NCBI RefSeq assembly: GCF_003143855.1
Contig: NZ_QFRK01000005.1
Coordinates: 172,897 to 236,896 of the forward strand
From: Streptomyces sp. NWU339
Lineage (GTDB): Bacteria > Actinomycetota > Actinomycetes > Streptomycetales > Streptomycetaceae
Length of the DNA stretch: 64,000 bases
Reading direction: 5' to 3'
Shown: positions 45,838 to 54,542 of the stretch, piece by piece
Position numbering within the stretch: position 1 is the first letter of the stretch
Layout of the letters: each line of letters starts with the position of its first letter
Notes under the pieces: model-generated
What the model saw: only the letters and a program-made list of their open reading frames with translations
The model's database searches: none
Told to the model about the DNA's origin: nothing
Made by a program: the position numbers and the translations under genes

Positions 45838-47169
45838 GTGCCAGTAAGTGCAACGAAGACCCTGCGAGTCGCCGTCCTCGCGGATTCCGACACCCGGTGG
45901 AAATGGGGCGCGCTCACCGCGAACCGCATCGCCCCGGAGGATTCGGACATCCGGCTGGACGGTTATCTCCTGCGGGGCCGTGCGACTCCCACCGCCCGTC
46001 AGCTCGAAGAGGTCGGCGTCCAGGCGGACGCCCTCCACGAGGTGACCGCGGTCCAGTTCCTGCGTGCCATGCGGGAGGAGCCGTACGACGTCCTGGTCCT
46101 CGCCCTGGTCGGCGGCGGGGTCCAGGCGATGCTGCACGGACTCGGGCGCGTCTGGGGGGACGGCCCCGCCGGCCGGCCGAAGCGGCCCGTCGTGGTCACC
46201 GGATACGTGGGCGTCGTCTACGAGAAGCTCGCCGACGGCCTGCTGCTGCGCCACGGCGCCGACCTCGTCCTCGCCAACTCCCGTCAGGACGCGGACCGTT
46301 TCCGCGCCGTGTACGAAGGAGTGGGCGCCGACGCCGGCTCGGTGACCGAGGTCGCGCTGCCCTTCCTCGGCGGCGCCGCCCACACCGGGGAGGGGGAGCG
46401 CGACCCCTACACGGTCGTCTTCGCCGCCCAGCCCTCCGTCCCGGAGAGCCGCAAGGACCGCACCTACCTGCTGAACCGGCTGATCGAGCACGCCCGCCGG
46501 CACCCCGAGCGCGAGGTGCTGCTCAAGCTGCGCTCCAAGCCGGGCGAGCACACCACGCACATCGAGGAACTGCCGTACCAGAAGCTGGTCCAGCGGTTCG
46601 ACCCGCCGTCCAACTTCCGTCTGGTGTACGGGCACATGGGCGAGGTGCTGGACCGCACCGACCTGCTGGTCACGATCAGCTCCACGGCCGCCCTGGAGTC
46701 CCTGCACCGGCGCATCCCGACCGTCGTCCTCACCGACCTCGGGGTGCGCGAGGCGCTCGGCAACCACCACTTCGTCGGCTCCGGCTGCCTGGCCTCCTGG
46801 GACCAGCTCGACGCCGGGCACCGGCCCGTGCCGGACGAGGAGTGGGTGTCCCGGCAGGGCGTGGCCACGGACGGTTCGTATGCCACCGCCTTCGACGCCG
46901 CCCGCGCACGCGTCGCCGAGCTGCTCGACCGCCCCGGCGGCCTGCCGCCGCTGGCCCCGTACTACACGCCCGTCACCGCGCCCGGCTACCTGCCCGGCCT
47001 GCTCGCCCGCCACCACCTCGGCCCGGACGGCACCCCGCTGCCCGGCGCCCCCGCCGCCGACAAGGAGCCCGGACCGGTCCGGCAGATCGTGCGCCGCGCG
47101 GCGCGCGGTGCCTACCGGCACGGCGTCCAGCGGGTGGCCCCGGTGGTCCGTCGGATGGGCGAACTGTGA
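45838..47169 (+). CDS. DUF6716-type putative glycosyltransferase
   Basis: A 443-residue GT-B-like protein with LRVAVLADSDTRWKWG, VVTGYVGVVYEKLADGLLL, VVFAAQPSVPESRKDRTYLL, LLKLRSKPGEHTTH and LVTISSTAALESLHRR, where the last segment is like the S-T motif of sialyl- and CDP-glycerol-type transferases. It should act in the same surface-glycan pathway as the neu genes that follow. GTG 45838 is favoured; a TTG at 45817 is also open. The next gene begins 32 bases after the stop. Confidence 0.75.
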   Translation: MPVSATKTLRVAVLADSDTRWKWGALTANRIAPEDSDIRLDGYLLRGRATPTARQLEEVGVQADALHEVTAVQFLRAMREEPYDVLVLALVGGGVQAMLHGLGRVWGDGPAGRPKRPVVVTGYVGVVYEKLADGLLLRHGADLVLANSRQDADRFRAVYEGVGADAGSVTEVALPFLGGAAHTGEGERDPYTVVFAAQPSVPESRKDRTYLLNRLIEHARRHPEREVLLKLRSKPGEHTTHIEELPYQKLVQRFDPPSNFRLVYGHMGEVLDRTDLLVTISSTAALESLHRRIPTVVLTDLGVREALGNHHFVGSGCLASWDQLDAGHRPVPDEEWVSRQGVATDGSYATAFDAARARVAELLDRPGGLPPLAPYYTPVTAPGYLPGLLARHHLGPDGTPLPGAPAADKEPGPVRQIVRRAARGAYRHGVQRVAPVVRRMGEL

Positions 47170-47201
47170 CCGCCTCCCTTCCTGCTCGAGGAGCTGATCC
47201 C

Positions 47202-48461
47202 ATGACCGAACCGCAAGTGGACCGGGGCGGTGCGCCGGTGAGACGAGTACTCGCCGTGATCCCCGCACGCGGCGGCTCCAAGGGCGTGCCCGCGAAGAAC
47301 CTCGCGCCGGTCGGCGGCGTACCCCTGGTGACCCGCGCCGTCCGCGAGTGCCGGGCCGCGCGCCACGTCACGGACGTCGTCGTCTCCACCGACGACCAGG
47401 CCATCGCCGCCGCCGCCCGGCAGGCCGGCGCCGAGATCGTGCTGCGCCCCGCCGCCATCGCGGGCGACCTCGCCACCTCCGAGGCCGCCGTCCTGCACGC
47501 CATGGACGTCCACGAGGCCCTGCACGGCGCCCCGGTGGACGTCGTCCTGCTCGTCCAGTGCACCAGCCCCTTCCTGGTCCGCGAGGACATCGACGGGGTG
47601 GCCGGCGCGGTCGCCGAGCAGGGCGCCGACACGGCGGTGACCGTGGCTCCCTTCCACGGCTTCGTCTGGCGGGACGCGACGGATGCGACGACGGCGGACA
47701 CTCAGCCGGACGGTGGCAGCGGAGGCTTCGGCGTCAACCACGACAAGTCGTTCCGCCCCCGCCGCCAGGACCGGCCCCAGGACCTCCTGGAGACCGGCGC
47801 CGCCTACGCGATGGACGCGGTGGGCTTCCGCGAGCACAAGCACCGCTTCTTCGGCCGGACCGAACTCGTCCGCACCGACCCCGCGCGGGTCCTGGAGATC
47901 GACGACCCGCACGACCTCGCCCGCGCCCGCGCCCTCGCCCCGCTCTTCGACGCGGGCCGGCCGGACGCCCTCCCGACCGCGGAAGACATCGACGCGGTCG
48001 TCCTCGACTTCGACGGCACCCAGACCGACGACAGGGTGCTGATCGACGCCGGCGGACAGGAATTCGTCGCCGTGCACCGCGGCGACGGACTCGGCATCGG
48101 AGCCCTGCGCAGGTCGGGCCTGAAGATGCTGATCCTGTCCACGGAACAGAACCCGGTCGTCGCCGCCCGCGCACGCAAGCTCAAGCTCCCCGTGCTGCAC
48201 GGCATCGACCGCAAGGACCTCGCACTGAAGCAGTGGTGCGAGGAACAGGGCATCGCGCCCGAGCGCGTGCTCTACGTCGGCAACGACGTCAATGACCTCC
48301 CGTGCTTCGCCCTCGTGGGCTGGCCCGTGGCGGTCGCGAGCGCCCACGACGTCGTGCGCGGCGCCGCACGCGCGGTCACCACCCTCCCCGGTGGCGACGG
48401 CGCGATCCGGGAGATCGCCAGCTGGATCCTCGGCCCCTCTCTCGATTCCCTCCCCAAGTAA
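47202..48461 (+). CDS. neuA: CMP-nonulosonate synthetase fused to HAD phosphatase
   Basis: A 419-residue bifunctional protein. The N-terminal half activates the sugar with CTP: VIPARGGSKGVPAKN (residues 19-33), VVVSTDDQAI, VVLLVQCTSPFL. The C-terminal half is a KdsC-like HAD phosphatase: VVLDFDGTQTDD with nucleophile Asp269 and acid Asp271, LILSTEQNPVVAARARKLKL and LYVGNDVNDLPC. Such a phosphatase removes the 9-phosphate from Kdn-9-P or Neu5Ac-9-P, so one polypeptide would join dephosphorylation to activation. ATG 47202 has GAGGAG eight bases upstream; neuB follows after 12 bases. Confidence 0.9.
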   Translation: MTEPQVDRGGAPVRRVLAVIPARGGSKGVPAKNLAPVGGVPLVTRAVRECRAARHVTDVVVSTDDQAIAAAARQAGAEIVLRPAAIAGDLATSEAAVLHAMDVHEALHGAPVDVVLLVQCTSPFLVREDIDGVAGAVAEQGADTAVTVAPFHGFVWRDATDATTADTQPDGGSGGFGVNHDKSFRPRRQDRPQDLLETGAAYAMDAVGFREHKHRFFGRTELVRTDPARVLEIDDPHDLARARALAPLFDAGRPDALPTAEDIDAVVLDFDGTQTDDRVLIDAGGQEFVAVHRGDGLGIGALRRSGLKMLILSTEQNPVVAARARKLKLPVLHGIDRKDLALKQWCEEQGIAPERVLYVGNDVNDLPCFALVGWPVAVASAHDVVRGAARAVTTLPGGDGAIREIASWILGPSLDSLPK

Positions 48462-48473
48462 GGAAACACCGTC

Positions 48474-49421
48474 ATGAGCACCGTGAACCCCAGCTCCCGC
48501 ATCCGCCGCTTCGGTACCCGCGAGGCCGGTCCCGGCCGCCCCGTGTACGTCACCGGTGAGATCGGCATCAACCACAACGGCGACATCGAGAACGCGTTCA
48601 AGCTGATCGACGCCGCCGCCGAAGCCGGCTGCGACGCCGTCAAGTTCCAGAAGCGCACGCCCGAGATCTGCACCCCGCGCGACCAGTGGGACATCGAGCG
48701 CGACACCCCCTGGGGCCGGATGACGTACATCGACTACCGCCACCGCGTGGAGTTCGGCGAGGAGGAGTACGGCCAGATCGACGCCTACTGCAAGAAGAAG
48801 GGCATCGACTGGTTCGCCTCCCCGTGGGACACCGAGGCCGTCGCCTTCCTGGAGAAGTTCGACGTCCCCGCCCACAAGGTCGCCTCGGCCTCCCTCACCG
48901 ACGACGAGCTGCTGCGCGCCCTGCGCGCCACCGGCCGCACGGTCATCCTCTCCACCGGCATGTCCACCCCGAAGCAGATCCGCCACGCGGTCGAGGTCCT
49001 GGGCAGCGAGAACATCCTGCTCTGCCACGCCACCTCCACCTACCCGGCGAAGGCGGAGGAGCTGAACCTGCGGATGATCAACACCCTCCAGCAGGAGTTC
49101 CCGAACGTCCCGATCGGCTACTCCGGCCACGAGACCGGCCTGCAGACCACCCTGGCCGCGGTCGCCCTCGGCGCCACCTTCGTCGAGCGCCACATCACCC
49201 TGGACCGCGCCATGTGGGGCTCCGACCAGGCCGCGTCCGTCGAGCCGCAGGGCCTGAGCCGCCTCGTCCGCGACATCCGCACCATCGAGGCCTCCCTCGG
49301 CGACGGCGTCAAGAAGGTCTACGAGTCCGAGCTGGGCCCGATGAAGAAGCTCCGCCGGGTCCCCGGCGTCGTCGCCGAGGCGGAGATCGCCGCGGCCGCG
49401 GGCGAGCCGCTGACCGTCTGA
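48474..49421 (+). CDS. neuB: NeuB-type nonulosonate (sialic acid/Kdn 9-phosphate) synthase
   Basis: A 315-residue PEP-dependent aldol synthase. The TIM barrel shows VTGEIGINHNGD, CDAVKFQKRTPE, DWFASPWDTEAV, VILSTGMSTPKQI, LCHATSTYPAK, IGYSGHETGLQ and VERHITLDRAMWGSDQAAS. The usual C-terminal SAF (antifreeze-like) domain of about 60 residues is absent; the protein stops soon after the barrel. It would condense PEP with a hexose or hexosamine (6-phosphate). A start ATG at 48474 has AAGGAAA upstream. Confidence 0.92.
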   Translation: MSTVNPSSRIRRFGTREAGPGRPVYVTGEIGINHNGDIENAFKLIDAAAEAGCDAVKFQKRTPEICTPRDQWDIERDTPWGRMTYIDYRHRVEFGEEEYGQIDAYCKKKGIDWFASPWDTEAVAFLEKFDVPAHKVASASLTDDELLRALRATGRTVILSTGMSTPKQIRHAVEVLGSENILLCHATSTYPAKAEELNLRMINTLQQEFPNVPIGYSGHETGLQTTLAAVALGATFVERHITLDRAMWGSDQAASVEPQGLSRLVRDIRTIEASLGDGVKKVYESELGPMKKLRRVPGVVAEAEIAAAAGEPLTV

Positions 49422-49470
49422 CCTTCCCTCCACCCACCATCCCCTTGACGACGGGAACGGTCGTACGTCG

Positions 49471-50535
49471 ATGAGCCCCCGCGCCGGGAACGCCGGCTCC
49501 CACACTCTCGCCTTCGTCGAGAGCCCGGTACAGCTGCTGAACGTGCTGGAGTGGGCGCACGCGCATGCGCCCGGCGCGGGGCTCACCCTCGTGGTGCTGT
49601 CCCCCGTCGACCCCATGACCCGCGGCCAGTTGCGCCGCATGTCCGAACTGGCCCGCGAGGAGGGCCACGAGGTCCGCTGGGAGGAGGCGCGCGGCGGAGC
49701 CGCCGCACCCTTCCAGACCATCGCCGGACTGGCCGGCCCGCTGCGCCGGGCCGACCGCGTCCTCCTCGGGGACCCCTTCTCCCGGTACGTACAGCTCCTG
49801 CTGACGATCACCCGGGCCCGCGACCTCGTCGTCGTCGACGACGGCACGGCGACCATGGAGTTCGTCGGTCAACTCGCGCGCGGCGAACGCCTGGTGCGCT
49901 GGCACCGCAAGGGCGGCCGGCGCGGCCCCCGGGACCTGCTCCTCGCCCCGGTGTCCGGCGTCGCCCGGCGCAGGCTCACCCCGGGCGGCCGGCGCCGGGT
50001 GGAGGTCTTCTCCTCGATGCCGGTGACGGACATCCCGCCCGGAGTCACCGTCAGCGCCAACGCCTTCGCCTGGACCCGGGCCCGGTTCGGCCCGCCCCGC
50101 ATCACCAGGACCGCCGACATGGTGGGCACATCCCTGGTGGAGACCGGCGTGGTGGACGCCGACGCCTACCTGGAGGCCGTCCGCTCCCTCGCCAAGACCC
50201 ACGGCGCGACCCGCTACTTCGCCCACCGCCGCGAGAGCACCGAGAAACTCCACCGGCTCGCGGTAGAGACGGGCCTCGAGATCGTCCGCCCCGAACTCCC
50301 CCTGGAGCTGATCGCCCGCCGGGGCCCCATCGGCGGCACCGTCCTCAGCTTCCCGTCGACCGTCGTCCACACCCTCCCCCTCGCCCTGTCCGGCACGGAG
50401 GTGCGCATCGCGGTCTGCGACATCAACCCCGCCTGGCTCACCGAGAACGCCTCCCCCCGCGCCCAGGGCTTCCTCTCCGGCGTCACCGGCACCGCCCGCG
50501 ACGTCCACCGCCTGTCGGCGGTGGCGACGGCGTGA
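49471..50535 (+). CDS. Bacterial sialyltransferase-like protein (GT52-like)
   Basis: A 354-residue predicted GT-B transferase. HTLAFVESPVQLLNVLEWA resembles the start of GT52 LOS sialyltransferases, VVVDDGTATMEFV the D-G motif, YFAHRREST the region of the HP motif (its Pro is absent) and TVLSFPSTVVHTL the S-T motif. It would use the CMP-sugar made by the two preceding genes. ATG 49471 is 49 bases after neuB; the ribosome site is weak. Assignment to GT52 is by eye. Confidence 0.72.
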   Translation: MSPRAGNAGSHTLAFVESPVQLLNVLEWAHAHAPGAGLTLVVLSPVDPMTRGQLRRMSELAREEGHEVRWEEARGGAAAPFQTIAGLAGPLRRADRVLLGDPFSRYVQLLLTITRARDLVVVDDGTATMEFVGQLARGERLVRWHRKGGRRGPRDLLLAPVSGVARRRLTPGGRRRVEVFSSMPVTDIPPGVTVSANAFAWTRARFGPPRITRTADMVGTSLVETGVVDADAYLEAVRSLAKTHGATRYFAHRRESTEKLHRLAVETGLEIVRPELPLELIARRGPIGGTVLSFPSTVVHTLPLALSGTEVRIAVCDINPAWLTENASPRAQGFLSGVTGTARDVHRLSAVATA

Positions 50536-50631
50536 ACGGATGCCGGTGACCGCCCACCTGGAAGTGGGCGACGGCGCCACCGCCCGCGGAGCGCACGGTG
50601 ACTCTCCGGGAGCCCGGCCGACCGGCAACGG

Positions 50632-51933
50632 TCACTGCCCCTCCCGGCCCCCGGCCACCGAACCTTGCTCGTACCCGTTCAGGGCCAGTGCCGCGGCCTC
50701 ACCCCGTGAGCTGACTTCGAGTTTCCTCAGCACTCCGGTGACGTGGAACTTGACAGTGCTCTCGGTGATTCCGAGTTCGTCCGCGATGGCCTTGTTCCGC
50801 TTGCCTTGCGCAAGAAGGTGCAGAACCTCCTGTTCCCGTGCGTTGAGGCTCGACAGCCTGGTCTCCCCTGTTCGAACGGCCGGTGGGTCGAAGGGAAGGG
50901 TGATGCCGGCCCGGCTTCCCCAGCCCGGCACGGCGTCGAGGCTGACCGTGGCGCCGAGCGTGCGTGCGCGGCCCTCGAGCTGGAGTGACAGCGCGCGCAC
51001 GTCCACGCTCCCGGATTCCTGCTCCCGCACGTCGATCCGCAGTGACGTGCCGTCACAGGTCCAAGCGATGCGCAGGCGCGACGGACCCGGTTGCGCGGTG
51101 AAGGCCAGCACCGCGGTCCGCGTCATCGCGCGGGCGGCGTAGGCGACTTCTCCGGGCAACGGCCGCGCCGCCTTGGTCGGCGGCACGAATTCGACGCGTA
51201 CTTCGTGATGCTTGAGCATGTGCCGGATGTCCCTGCGCAGCTTCGTGAACGCGGCCGGGGCCGGTTCCTCGCTCAGGGCCAGATCGGACTTCTGGGCGGA
51301 GCGCAACGCCACCAGCGCGAGGGAAGCGGACTCGGTCGCGGCCACACGGGCACGGTGATCGTCGAGTGCGGTGGCGCGCAGCGTGTTCAGGATGGCCACC
51401 AGCGCACTCTCATGCGCCGTCGCCATCTCGGTGATGGTGCGGGCCCGCTCACTGGAGGCCGCGCGCGACTCGGCGAGGTAGTCCGGGCTCGCCTGCGCGA
51501 CCTGTTGGCTGATCGAGGTTGCGACGATCCCGAAGAGGGCCGACAGCGCGGCGGGCTGCGGGAGCCCCTTGCGGGAGGCGCGCGGCACGAGGACGAGCAG
51601 CGTGCCGACCGGGTCACGGACGGCCCAGACGGTGCGGGTGGCTCCGCCGATCGCCGCCGTGGTGCTGAGCGGTCGGCCGGGCTCGAGGAGGGCCTTCAGC
51701 TGCTCGAGTTCGTCGATCGTGACCTTGTCGGTCATTTCGGTCGCGCCGGTGACCTTTCGTGGCCGGCCGGTGCACTCCCTGGTGAAGATGATGAGCGCGG
51801 TGTGCGGCCACCGGTCCGACAGGAAGCGGGAGAACCGGCGCGCGATCTCGTGCAGCGGGCCCTCGATGACCTCTCGCAGTGCGAGAAGGTCCGTCTCCGG
51901 CGGTGCCTTCGTGTCGAGCATTCCACGCACCAT
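50632..51933 (-). CDS. LuxR-family regulator with degenerate kinase-ATPase-like core
   Basis: A 433-residue regulator. Residues about 20-150 are an unassigned sensor-like domain (GAF-like in pattern: TRTVWAVRDPVGTLLVLVPRA). The middle has a dimerisation-like helix pair (ERARTITEMATAHESALVAILNTL) and a segment (VAYAARAMTRTAVLAF, GTSLRIDVREQESG, GWGSRAGITLPFDPP) reminiscent of a HATPase_c domain without clear N and G boxes. The C-terminus is a NarL/LuxR helix-turn-helix (NAREQEVLHLLAQGKRNKAI, ESTVKFHVTGVLRKL). It faces away from mscR and may control it. ATG 51921 is an alternative start. Confidence 0.82.
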   Translation of the reverse strand: MVRGMLDTKAPPETDLLALREVIEGPLHEIARRFSRFLSDRWPHTALIIFTRECTGRPRKVTGATEMTDKVTIDELEQLKALLEPGRPLSTTAAIGGATRTVWAVRDPVGTLLVLVPRASRKGLPQPAALSALFGIVATSISQQVAQASPDYLAESRAASSERARTITEMATAHESALVAILNTLRATALDDHRARVAATESASLALVALRSAQKSDLALSEEPAPAAFTKLRRDIRHMLKHHEVRVEFVPPTKAARPLPGEVAYAARAMTRTAVLAFTAQPGPSRLRIAWTCDGTSLRIDVREQESGSVDVRALSLQLEGRARTLGATVSLDAVPGWGSRAGITLPFDPPAVRTGETRLSSLNAREQEVLHLLAQGKRNKAIADELGITESTVKFHVTGVLRKLEVSSRGEAAALALNGYEQGSVAGGREGQ

Positions 51934-52085
51934 AGCCGGTCCGGCCGCTGGCCGGAGGTCGAGGTTCTACTGGTCCGTCGCACAGGTCGCCCGTCCTCGG
52001 CCCGGAGCTAACGTCGTGGAGGACATGCGCCGGTGCGCATGCGTTTCTGACGACTGACAACCGACTGACGAAGGAACCAGCTCAG

Positions 52086-53171
52086 ATGCCCCAGCAGGTC
52101 CGCGGTGTGATCGCCCGTTCCAAGGGAGCTCCGGTCGAGCTCACCGACATCGTGATTCCCGATCCGGGACCGGGTGAGGTCGTCGTCGCGGTCGCCGCGT
52201 GCGGCGTGTGCCACACCGATCTGACCTACCGCGAAGGCGGTATCAACGACGATTTCCCGTTCCTCCTCGGACACGAGGCCGCCGGCACCGTGGAGAGTGT
52301 CGGCGAAGGTGTCGAGTCGGTGCAGCCCGGCGACTTCGTCGTCCTGAACTGGCGTGCCGTGTGCGGGCGGTGCCGGGCCTGCAAGCGCGGGCGCTCCCAG
52401 TACTGCTTCGACACGTTCAACGCGAGCCAGAAGATGACTCTGACCGACGGGACGGAACTCACCCCGGCGCTCGGCATCGGCGCTTTCGCGGACAAGACCC
52501 TGGTCCACGCCGGACAGTGCACCAAGGTGGACCCGTCCGCGGACCCCGCCGTCGCGGGCCTGCTCGGCTGCGGTGTCATGGCCGGCCTGGGCGCCGCCGT
52601 CAACACCGGCGGGGTGAGCCGCGGGGACTCGGTGGCCGTCATCGGCTGCGGCGGCGTGGGCGACGCAGCCGTCGTCGGGGCGCGGCTGGCGGGCGCATCG
52701 AAGATCATCGCGGTGGACCGGGACGAGAAGAAGCTGACCTGGGCGGCCGACCTGGGCGCCACCCACACGGTCAACGCCGGCGAGACCGACGTCGTCACCG
52801 CGATCGCCGAACTGACGGGTGGGTTCGGCGCCGATGTCGTCATCGACGCGGTCGGCCGACCCGAGACGTGGAAGCAGGCGTTCTACGCCCGCGACCTGGC
52901 CGGCACGGTCGTCCTCGTCGGCGTGCCCACCCCGGAGATGAAGCTCGAACTGCCCCTGCTCGACGTGTTCGGCCGCGGCGGCTCCCTGAAGTCGTCCTGG
53001 TACGGCGACTGCCTGCCGGAGCGCGACTTTCCGATGCTCGTCGACCTGCACCTGCAAGGCAGGCTGCCGCTGGAGAAGTTCGTCTCCGAGCGCATCGCGC
53101 TCGACGAGGTCGAGAAGGCCTTTCACACCATGCACGCCGGCGAGGTGCTGCGTTCGGTGGTGGTCCTGTGA
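52086..53171 (+). CDS. mscR: S-(hydroxymethyl)mycothiol dehydrogenase
   Basis: A 361-residue zinc alcohol dehydrogenase that oxidises S-hydroxymethyl-mycothiol (formaldehyde adduct) and probably reduces S-nitrosomycothiol, using NAD. Catalytic zinc ligands are in ACGVCHTDL and GHEAAG; the structural zinc site is [15 protein letters not shown]; the NAD fold is [16 protein letters not shown] followed by IAVDRDEKK. The sequence [16 protein letters not shown] is typical of the mycothiol enzyme. ATG 52086 has GAAGGAACC upstream, and the stop overlaps the next gene (GTGA). Confidence 0.92.
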   Translation: MPQQVRGVIARSKGAPVELTDIVIPDPGPGEVVVAVAACGVCHTDLTYREGGINDDFPFLLGHEAAGTVESVGEGVESVQPGDFVVLNWRAVCGRCRACKRGRSQYCFDTFNASQKMTLTDGTELTPALGIGAFADKTLVHAGQCTKVDPSADPAVAGLLGCGVMAGLGAAVNTGGVSRGDSVAVIGCGGVGDAAVVGARLAGASKIIAVDRDEKKLTWAADLGATHTVNAGETDVVTAIAELTGGFGADVVIDAVGRPETWKQAFYARDLAGTVVLVGVPTPEMKLELPLLDVFGRGGSLKSSWYGDCLPERDFPMLVDLHLQGRLPLEKFVSERIALDEVEKAFHTMHAGEVLRSVVVL

Positions 53172-53797
53172 GCGGCCTGCGTGTCGAACGCGTGGTCACC
53201 TCCGGTGTCTTCGCCCTCGACGGCGGCACATGGGACGTCGACAACAACGTCTGGCTCGTCGGCGACGACGACGAGGTGGTGATCATCGACGCGGCGCACG
53301 ACGAGCAAGCGATCATCAAGGCGGTGGGAGACCGGAACGTGGTGGCCGTCGTGTGCACGCACGGCCACAACGACCACGTCACCGTCGCGCCGCAACTGTC
53401 CCGTGAGCTCCAGGCGCCGGTCCTGCTGCATCCCGGCGACCGGGAGTTGTGGGAGATGACCCACCCCGGCCAGGCCTTCGGGCACGCGAGCGACACGCAA
53501 CGCGTCGACGTGGCGGGCACGGCACTCGAGGTGATCCACACTCCGGGACACTCTCCCGGGTCCGTCTGCCTGCACCTGCCCGAAGCCAAGGTGCTGTTCA
53601 CCGGGGACACGCTGTTCTCGGGCGGCCCCGGAGCCACGGGTCGTTCGTTCTCCGACTTCCCCACCATCATCGGGTCCATCCGCGACAGGCTGTTCACACT
53701 GCCGGAAGAAACCCGGGTCCACACCGGACACGGCGACGGCACCACGATCGGCGCCGAGGCGCCGTACCTGGCCGAATGGATCGCACGCGGCCACTGA
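53168..53797 (+). CDS. Metallo-beta-lactamase-fold hydrolase linked to mycothiol dehydrogenase
   Basis: A 209-residue MBL-fold hydrolase of the glyoxalase II type. The binuclear zinc ligands are in [27 protein letters not shown] and HTGHGDGT. It regularly accompanies MscR in actinobacteria and probably hydrolyses the S-formyl-mycothiol that MscR makes, releasing formate and mycothiol; this step is inferred. GTG 53168 overlaps the mscR stop, so the two are cotranslated. Confidence 0.9.
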   Translation: MSGLRVERVVTSGVFALDGGTWDVDNNVWLVGDDDEVVIIDAAHDEQAIIKAVGDRNVVAVVCTHGHNDHVTVAPQLSRELQAPVLLHPGDRELWEMTHPGQAFGHASDTQRVDVAGTALEVIHTPGHSPGSVCLHLPEAKVLFTGDTLFSGGPGATGRSFSDFPTIIGSIRDRLFTLPEETRVHTGHGDGTTIGAEAPYLAEWIARGH

Positions 53798-53977
53798 GCC
53801 GACCCCGGGCCGGGGAACGACCGGCGACAGTGCTTTCGCCTGCTTCCCCGGCCCGCCCGGCAGCATCGTCCGGCATACCGCCGAGCGGAAGCCGCTCGGC
53901 ATGGAAACAGGTGTGGGGCGCCTGTGCGGGCCCCCAACGCTGCCTGTGCTTCTCGTACTTGGTTGCTTCCTGCTGAG

Positions 53978-54102
53978 TCAGAACCCGTACCCGGTGCGGT
54001 GAATGGCGGAGGCCCGGAGCAGGCCCCGAACCTGGACGCACTCGGCCACGATCTCGTGATCCTCGATCAGCTCAGCGCGGCTGCTCAGGCCCGGTGAGTG
54101 AA
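53978..54102 (-). pseudogene. Possible remnant of a DUF5753-like protein C-terminus
   Basis: Downstream of hicA, on the same strand, an open stretch ending at TGA 53978 reads LIEDHEIVAECVQVRGLLRA, reminiscent of the C-terminus of helix-turn-helix DUF5753 proteins of Streptomyces. There is no start or N-terminal part. It may be chance; nothing else is seen in 53798-54102. Confidence 0.22.
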
Positions 54103-54327
54103 CTACTTCAGGTGCTCCTCAAGATCTTCGACGGTCCAGTCGGCCTGGCGGAGGACGGAGCGGAGGGTACCGGGTGCGAGGCAGCGGTGGAGGGGGACGA
54201 TGACGGTCCGCTCGCCGCTGCGATATTTGGCGTGGCTGCCACGGGTGGAGATGTGCTCGAACCCGCCTCGCTCGAAGGCCTTCGCGACAGCAGTGCCGGA
54301 GAGGCCGGTGGGGACGGCTGGGCTCAC
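54103..54327 (-). CDS. hicA: HicA-type mRNA interferase toxin
   Basis: A 74-residue toxin with the double-stranded-RNA-binding-like HicA fold: VAKAFERGGFEHISTRGSH, where the His in GSH is the catalytic residue, then VIVPLHRCLAPGTLRSVLRQ and EDLEEHL. HicA toxins cut mRNA and stall translation. GTG 54327 overlaps the hicB stop (GTGA), so antitoxin is made first and the toxin by coupling. Confidence 0.88.
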   Translation of the reverse strand: MSPAVPTGLSGTAVAKAFERGGFEHISTRGSHAKYRSGERTVIVPLHRCLAPGTLRSVLRQADWTVEDLEEHLK

Positions 54328-54542
54328 GCGACACGCCGGACTTCGACGGGGGCGGTGATCACGTCGGTGACCTCGGGGGCAGGTGCGTCCTCGAAGTACA
54401 GCTCCAGTGCCTCGCGGAGGTTCTCCAGGGACTCCTCGATGGTCTCTCCCTGCGAGGTGACCTCGACCTGGAGGCAACGTGCCACGTACCACTCGCCCTC
54501 GTGGGTGATCGCTGCGGTCAGGTGCAGTGCTTCAGTGGTCAT
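54324..54542 (-). CDS. hicB: HicB-type antitoxin
   Basis: A 72-residue antitoxin with the HicB partial RNase-H fold: LTAAITHEGEWYVARCLQVE, then TSQGETIEESLENLREALELYFED. It lacks an added DNA-binding domain, so autoregulation is uncertain. The order hicB-hicA is the reverse of the E. coli locus but common in actinobacteria. ATG 54542 is the start that best fits the family. Confidence 0.88.
   Translation of the reverse strand: MTTEALHLTAAITHEGEWYVARCLQVEVTSQGETIEESLENLREALELYFEDAPAPEVTDVITAPVEVRRVA

Noticed and set aside
47112..49856. A 914-codon frame antisense to neuA and neuB
   Set aside because: Antisense frame produced by third-position GC bias; the plus strand encodes unmistakable enzymes with ribosome sites.
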